This document shows, in pieces, positions 32,042-33,868 of a stretch of 33,868 bases of DNA. The DNA comes from Bisbaumannia pacifica (GTDB lineage Bacteria > Pseudomonadota > Gammaproteobacteria > Pseudomonadales > Halomonadaceae). The stretch covers positions 1 through 33,868 of the forward strand of contig NZ_BJUK01000039.1 in assembly GCF_007989625.1 (NCBI RefSeq), written 5' to 3'. The first letter of the stretch is position 1; every line of letters starts with the position of its first letter. The position numbers and the translations under genes were made by a program. The notes beneath the pieces were generated by a model, which was not told where the DNA came from, made no database searches, and saw nothing but the letters and a program-made list of their open reading frames with translations.

Positions 32042-32470
32042 ATGACGACCTATATCGTGGTGGCCGATGCGGCGCGCGCCCGCGTCTTTACCCGTGAGGG
32101 ACTGAGACTGGAAGAGAAGGAGAGCCTGGTGCATGCCGAGGGGCGCCTGCACGAGGGGGACCTGGTGACCGATGGCGGCGGCGAGGTGCATGAATCCATG
32201 GGCCGCACCTCGCGGACCTCGGGAGGCGAGAGCGTGGCCTCCCACCATCAGGCGGAAATCTTCGCCAAACAGGTGGCGGAGTGCATCTATCATGCCCGGG
32301 TCGGCAATCATCTGCGCAAGCTGATCCTGGTGGCACCGCCCCGTTTCCTGGGCATCCTGCGCGACAAGCTGGATGAGGCCTCCAGCAAGCTGATCATTCA
32401 CTCCCTGGCCAAGGATCTCTCCAAGGCGCCGCTGGCGGATATTCAGGAAGCGGTCAGCGATATGCGTTGA
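32042..32470 (+). CDS. Host attachment protein-family protein
   Basis: This 142-residue cytoplasmic protein belongs to the family named from an Agrobacterium attachment locus (Host_attach). The N-terminal strand TYIVVADAARARVFTRE, the middle HHQAEIFAKQVAECIYHARVGNHLRKLILVAPPRFLGILRDKL and the closing SLAKDLSKAPLADIQEAVSDM fit the family and resemble eRF1/Dom34-type folds. AAGGAG lies 7 nt before the ATG. Its actual function is not known; the name should not be taken to mean a host interaction in this organism. It is followed by the chemoreceptor gene, which has its own promoter. Confidence 0.88.
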   Translation: MTTYIVVADAARARVFTREGLRLEEKESLVHAEGRLHEGDLVTDGGGEVHESMGRTSRTSGGESVASHHQAEIFAKQVAECIYHARVGNHLRKLILVAPPRFLGILRDKLDEASSKLIIHSLAKDLSKAPLADIQEAVSDMR

Positions 32471-32479
32471 AACGAACGT

Positions 32480-32507
32480 TAAAGCTCGTCGGGTCGTCGG
32501 CCGATAC
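32480..32507 (+). promoter_or_regulatory. Sigma-28 (FliA)-like promoter for chemoreceptor gene
   Basis: TAAA at 32480-32483 and GCCGATAC at 32500-32507 are separated by 16 bp. The FliA consensus is TAAA-N15-GCCGATAA, and pseudomonad versions allow slightly different spacing. The 7-base GCCGATA core is a strong match. It lies 76 bp before the ATG of a chemotaxis receptor, a standard class of sigma-28 target. A 13-bp inverted repeat (32484-32496 with 32562-32574) overlaps it; its role is unclear. Confidence 0.6.
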
Positions 32508-32583
32508 CTAAGTCCAGCGCCGATCCATGGCACCCGTGGGGTGGCGTTGATAACAACTCCCCGACCCGACGAGCGAGACCCGC

Positions 32584-33868
32584 ATGCTGACATCCCTGCG
32601 AACCCGAATCCTGATCGCCGCCGTGGTGGTCATCACCCTGGCGTTGGTGATCAATGGTATCGCCAGCTATTTTACCCTGCAGTCCCATAACGAGCGTCAG
32701 ACCGCGCAACAGCTCGATGCCACCGCCGAGGGCCATGCCCAGGCTGTCGGCGAGTGGATCGAGGCGCGCCTGGCCATGGCCGCCGCCGCCGAGGGGGCCG
32801 CCTTCGGCGACGCCCCCCTGGCGTCGCTCCAGCAACTGGCCGCCTCCGGCGGGTTCTTGTCCACGTATGTGGCCGATCCCCGCAGTGGCGACATGGTGAC
32901 CTCAGACGGCTGGGTGCCCCCCGCCGACTACGATCCCCGGGTGCGGCCCTGGTATCAGCGGGCCGAGGCGGTCGGTGACACCGTCGTCACCCTGCCCTAT
33001 GTGGATGCCAATACCGGCCAGCTGGTGGTGACCATCGCCCACCCCTTCTACCAGGGGGGACGCCTGGAAGCCGTACTGGGCGGTGATATCGTCATCGATA
33101 CCATCGTCGAGGGGGTGGCCGAGATCCGGCCCTCGCCGGAGAGCTTCGCCTTCCTGGTGGCCGGCGACGGTACCCTGATCGCCCACCCGGACCCCGCCCT
33201 GGCGCTGGAGCCCGCCACACGCCTCAACCCGACCCTGGATGCCGCCTTCCTGGAGGAACTGGCCGTGGCCGAGGCACCCCCGCGGCTGGCCCTCGGGGAG
33301 CGCGATCGGCTGTTGGGCAGCCGTGGCATCGCCGGCACCGACTGGCAACTGGTGGTGGCCCTGGACGAACACGAGGCCACTGCCGGCCTGCGGGCGATCC
33401 TCGGCACCTCCGCCCTGACCCTGGTACTGGTGGCCCTGGGCGCGGTGCTGGTGCTGGGCGCCCTGCTCAAGGTGGTGTTCCGTCGCCTGCAGCTGGCTCG
33501 GGATGCCATGCAGGACGTGGCCAGCGGCGAGGGCGACCTGACCCGACGCCTGCCGGAGGAAGGCCAGGACGAGGTGGCGCAGATCGCCCAGGCCTTCAAC
33601 CGCTTCGTGGCCAAGATGGACGCCGTGATGCTGACCATCCGCGACAGCAGCGAGTCGGTGCGCATCGCCGCCAATGAGATCGCCAGCGGCGGCCAGGACC
33701 TGTCGCGGCGCACCGATAGCGCCGCCTCCAGCCTGCAGCAGACCTCCGCTTCCATGGAGGAGATCACCGGCACCGTGGCGCAGACCGCCGATTCCGCCCA
33801 GCAGGCCAACCAGCTGGCGCTCTCCGCCTCCCAGGTGGCGGCCCGGGGCGGCGAGGTGGTGGGCGAAG
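32584..33868 (+). CDS. Methyl-accepting chemotaxis protein, 5' part (partial)
   Basis: The first 428 codons of a chemoreceptor that runs past the window edge. TM1 lies at about 8-28, a periplasmic dCache_1-type sensing domain at about 35-265 (YDPRVRPWYQRAEAVGDTVVTLPYVDANTGQLVVTIAHPFY is the typical membrane-distal core), and TM2 at about 275-300. HAMP follows at about 300-350 (DVASGEGDLTRRLPEEGQDEVAQIAQAFN), then the start of the methyl-accepting coiled coil (LSRRTDSAASSLQQTSASMEEITGTVAQTADSAQQANQLA). dCache domains of this kind often bind amino acids or organic acids, so it may serve nutrient chemotaxis. Expression is probably sigma-28 dependent from the promoter at 32480-32507. Confidence 0.93.
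   Translation, partial: MLTSLRTRILIAAVVVITLALVINGIASYFTLQSHNERQTAQQLDATAEGHAQAVGEWIEARLAMAAAAEGAAFGDAPLASLQQLAASGGFLSTYVADPRSGDMVTSDGWVPPADYDPRVRPWYQRAEAVGDTVVTLPYVDANTGQLVVTIAHPFYQGGRLEAVLGGDIVIDTIVEGVAEIRPSPESFAFLVAGDGTLIAHPDPALALEPATRLNPTLDAAFLEELAVAEAPPRLALGERDRLLGSRGIAGTDWQLVVALDEHEATAGLRAILGTSALTLVLVALGAVLVLGALLKVVFRRLQLARDAMQDVASGEGDLTRRLPEEGQDEVAQIAQAFNRFVAKMDAVMLTIRDSSESVRIAANEIASGGQDLSRRTDSAASSLQQTSASMEEITGTVAQTADSAQQANQLALSASQVAARGGEVVGE

Noticed and set aside
32042-32470. Phage- or virulence-related host attachment gene
   Set aside because: The family name is historical; there are no phage genes around and the family is common in free-living bacteria.
32471-32583. Cyclic-di-GMP (GEMM) riboswitch in the chemoreceptor leader
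   Set aside because: No CACGCACAGGGCAAACC-like or tetraloop-receptor signature; a sigma-28 promoter explains part of the leader better.
1-33868. CRISPR array, tRNA or rRNA genes, insertion sequences, integrase or prophage
   Set aside because: No spaced direct repeats, cloverleaf-like or rRNA-like segments, transposase or phage motifs were seen on either strand.

Overview
The window is high-GC, densely packed chromosomal DNA from what looks like a moderately halophilic gammaproteobacterium, most likely Halomonadaceae (Halomonas or a relative). This rests on the PykA-type pyruvate kinase tail, the xseB-ispA-dxs-djlA order, several TRAP transporters and the protein sequences themselves. It is an inference, since there is no rRNA to settle it. 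I saw no tRNA, rRNA, CRISPR array, insertion sequence or prophage.

Layout. (1) 2-202: 3' end of pyruvate kinase, with a strong terminator and a convergent hairpin. (2) 306-11852: a catabolic island of two operons pointing away from each other. The leftward operon encodes a TRAP transporter (dctP-dctQ-dctM), a hydantoin-racemase-like protein and a GntR/FCD regulator. A second GntR/FCD gene, also leftward, lies in the middle. The rightward operon encodes an arylmalonate-decarboxylase/maleate-isomerase-like protein, a second TRAP transporter, a dihydropyrimidinase/hydantoinase and a fumarylacetoacetase/hydratase-family enzyme. The two operons share a 14-bp motif in their promoter regions. (3) 11853-12166: a non-coding stretch rich in inverted repeats. 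(4) 12167-18017: a signalling operon. Its first gene fuses a response-regulator receiver to a glutamate-dehydrogenase-like domain that has lost most of its catalytic residues; then come a hybrid histidine kinase (PAS-PAS-HisKA-HATPase-REC-REC-Hpt) and a PLP D-serine-dehydratase-like enzyme. (5) 18147-21606, leftward: EamA transporter, tRNA hydroxylase trhO, and serA. (6) 21954-25827, rightward: xseB, ispA, dxs, djlA. (7) 25947-28558: a periplasmic 5-hydroxyisourate hydrolase divergent from an HprRS-like two-component system, with a palindrome resembling the HprR box between them. (8) 28613-33868: a small secreted protein, ribA, hemE, a VanZ-like protein with a decayed duplicate of its 3' end, a two-TM hypothetical, a host-attachment-family protein, and the 5' part of a chemotaxis receptor behind a sigma-28-like promoter.

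How it fits together. The left third appears to import a small carboxylated or ureide-type compound and open, racemise or decarboxylate it under GntR control; the substrate cannot be read from sequence. The most unusual object is the receiver-pseudo-GDH protein at 12167-13795. It keeps the GDH fold motifs and the GGAKGG lysine, but the other classical substrate or catalytic positions (two lysines, the aspartate and the serine) are changed. With its phosphorelay partner and an amino-acid PLP enzyme next door, a phosphorylation-controlled amino-acid or nucleotide sensor is an attractive but untested reading.
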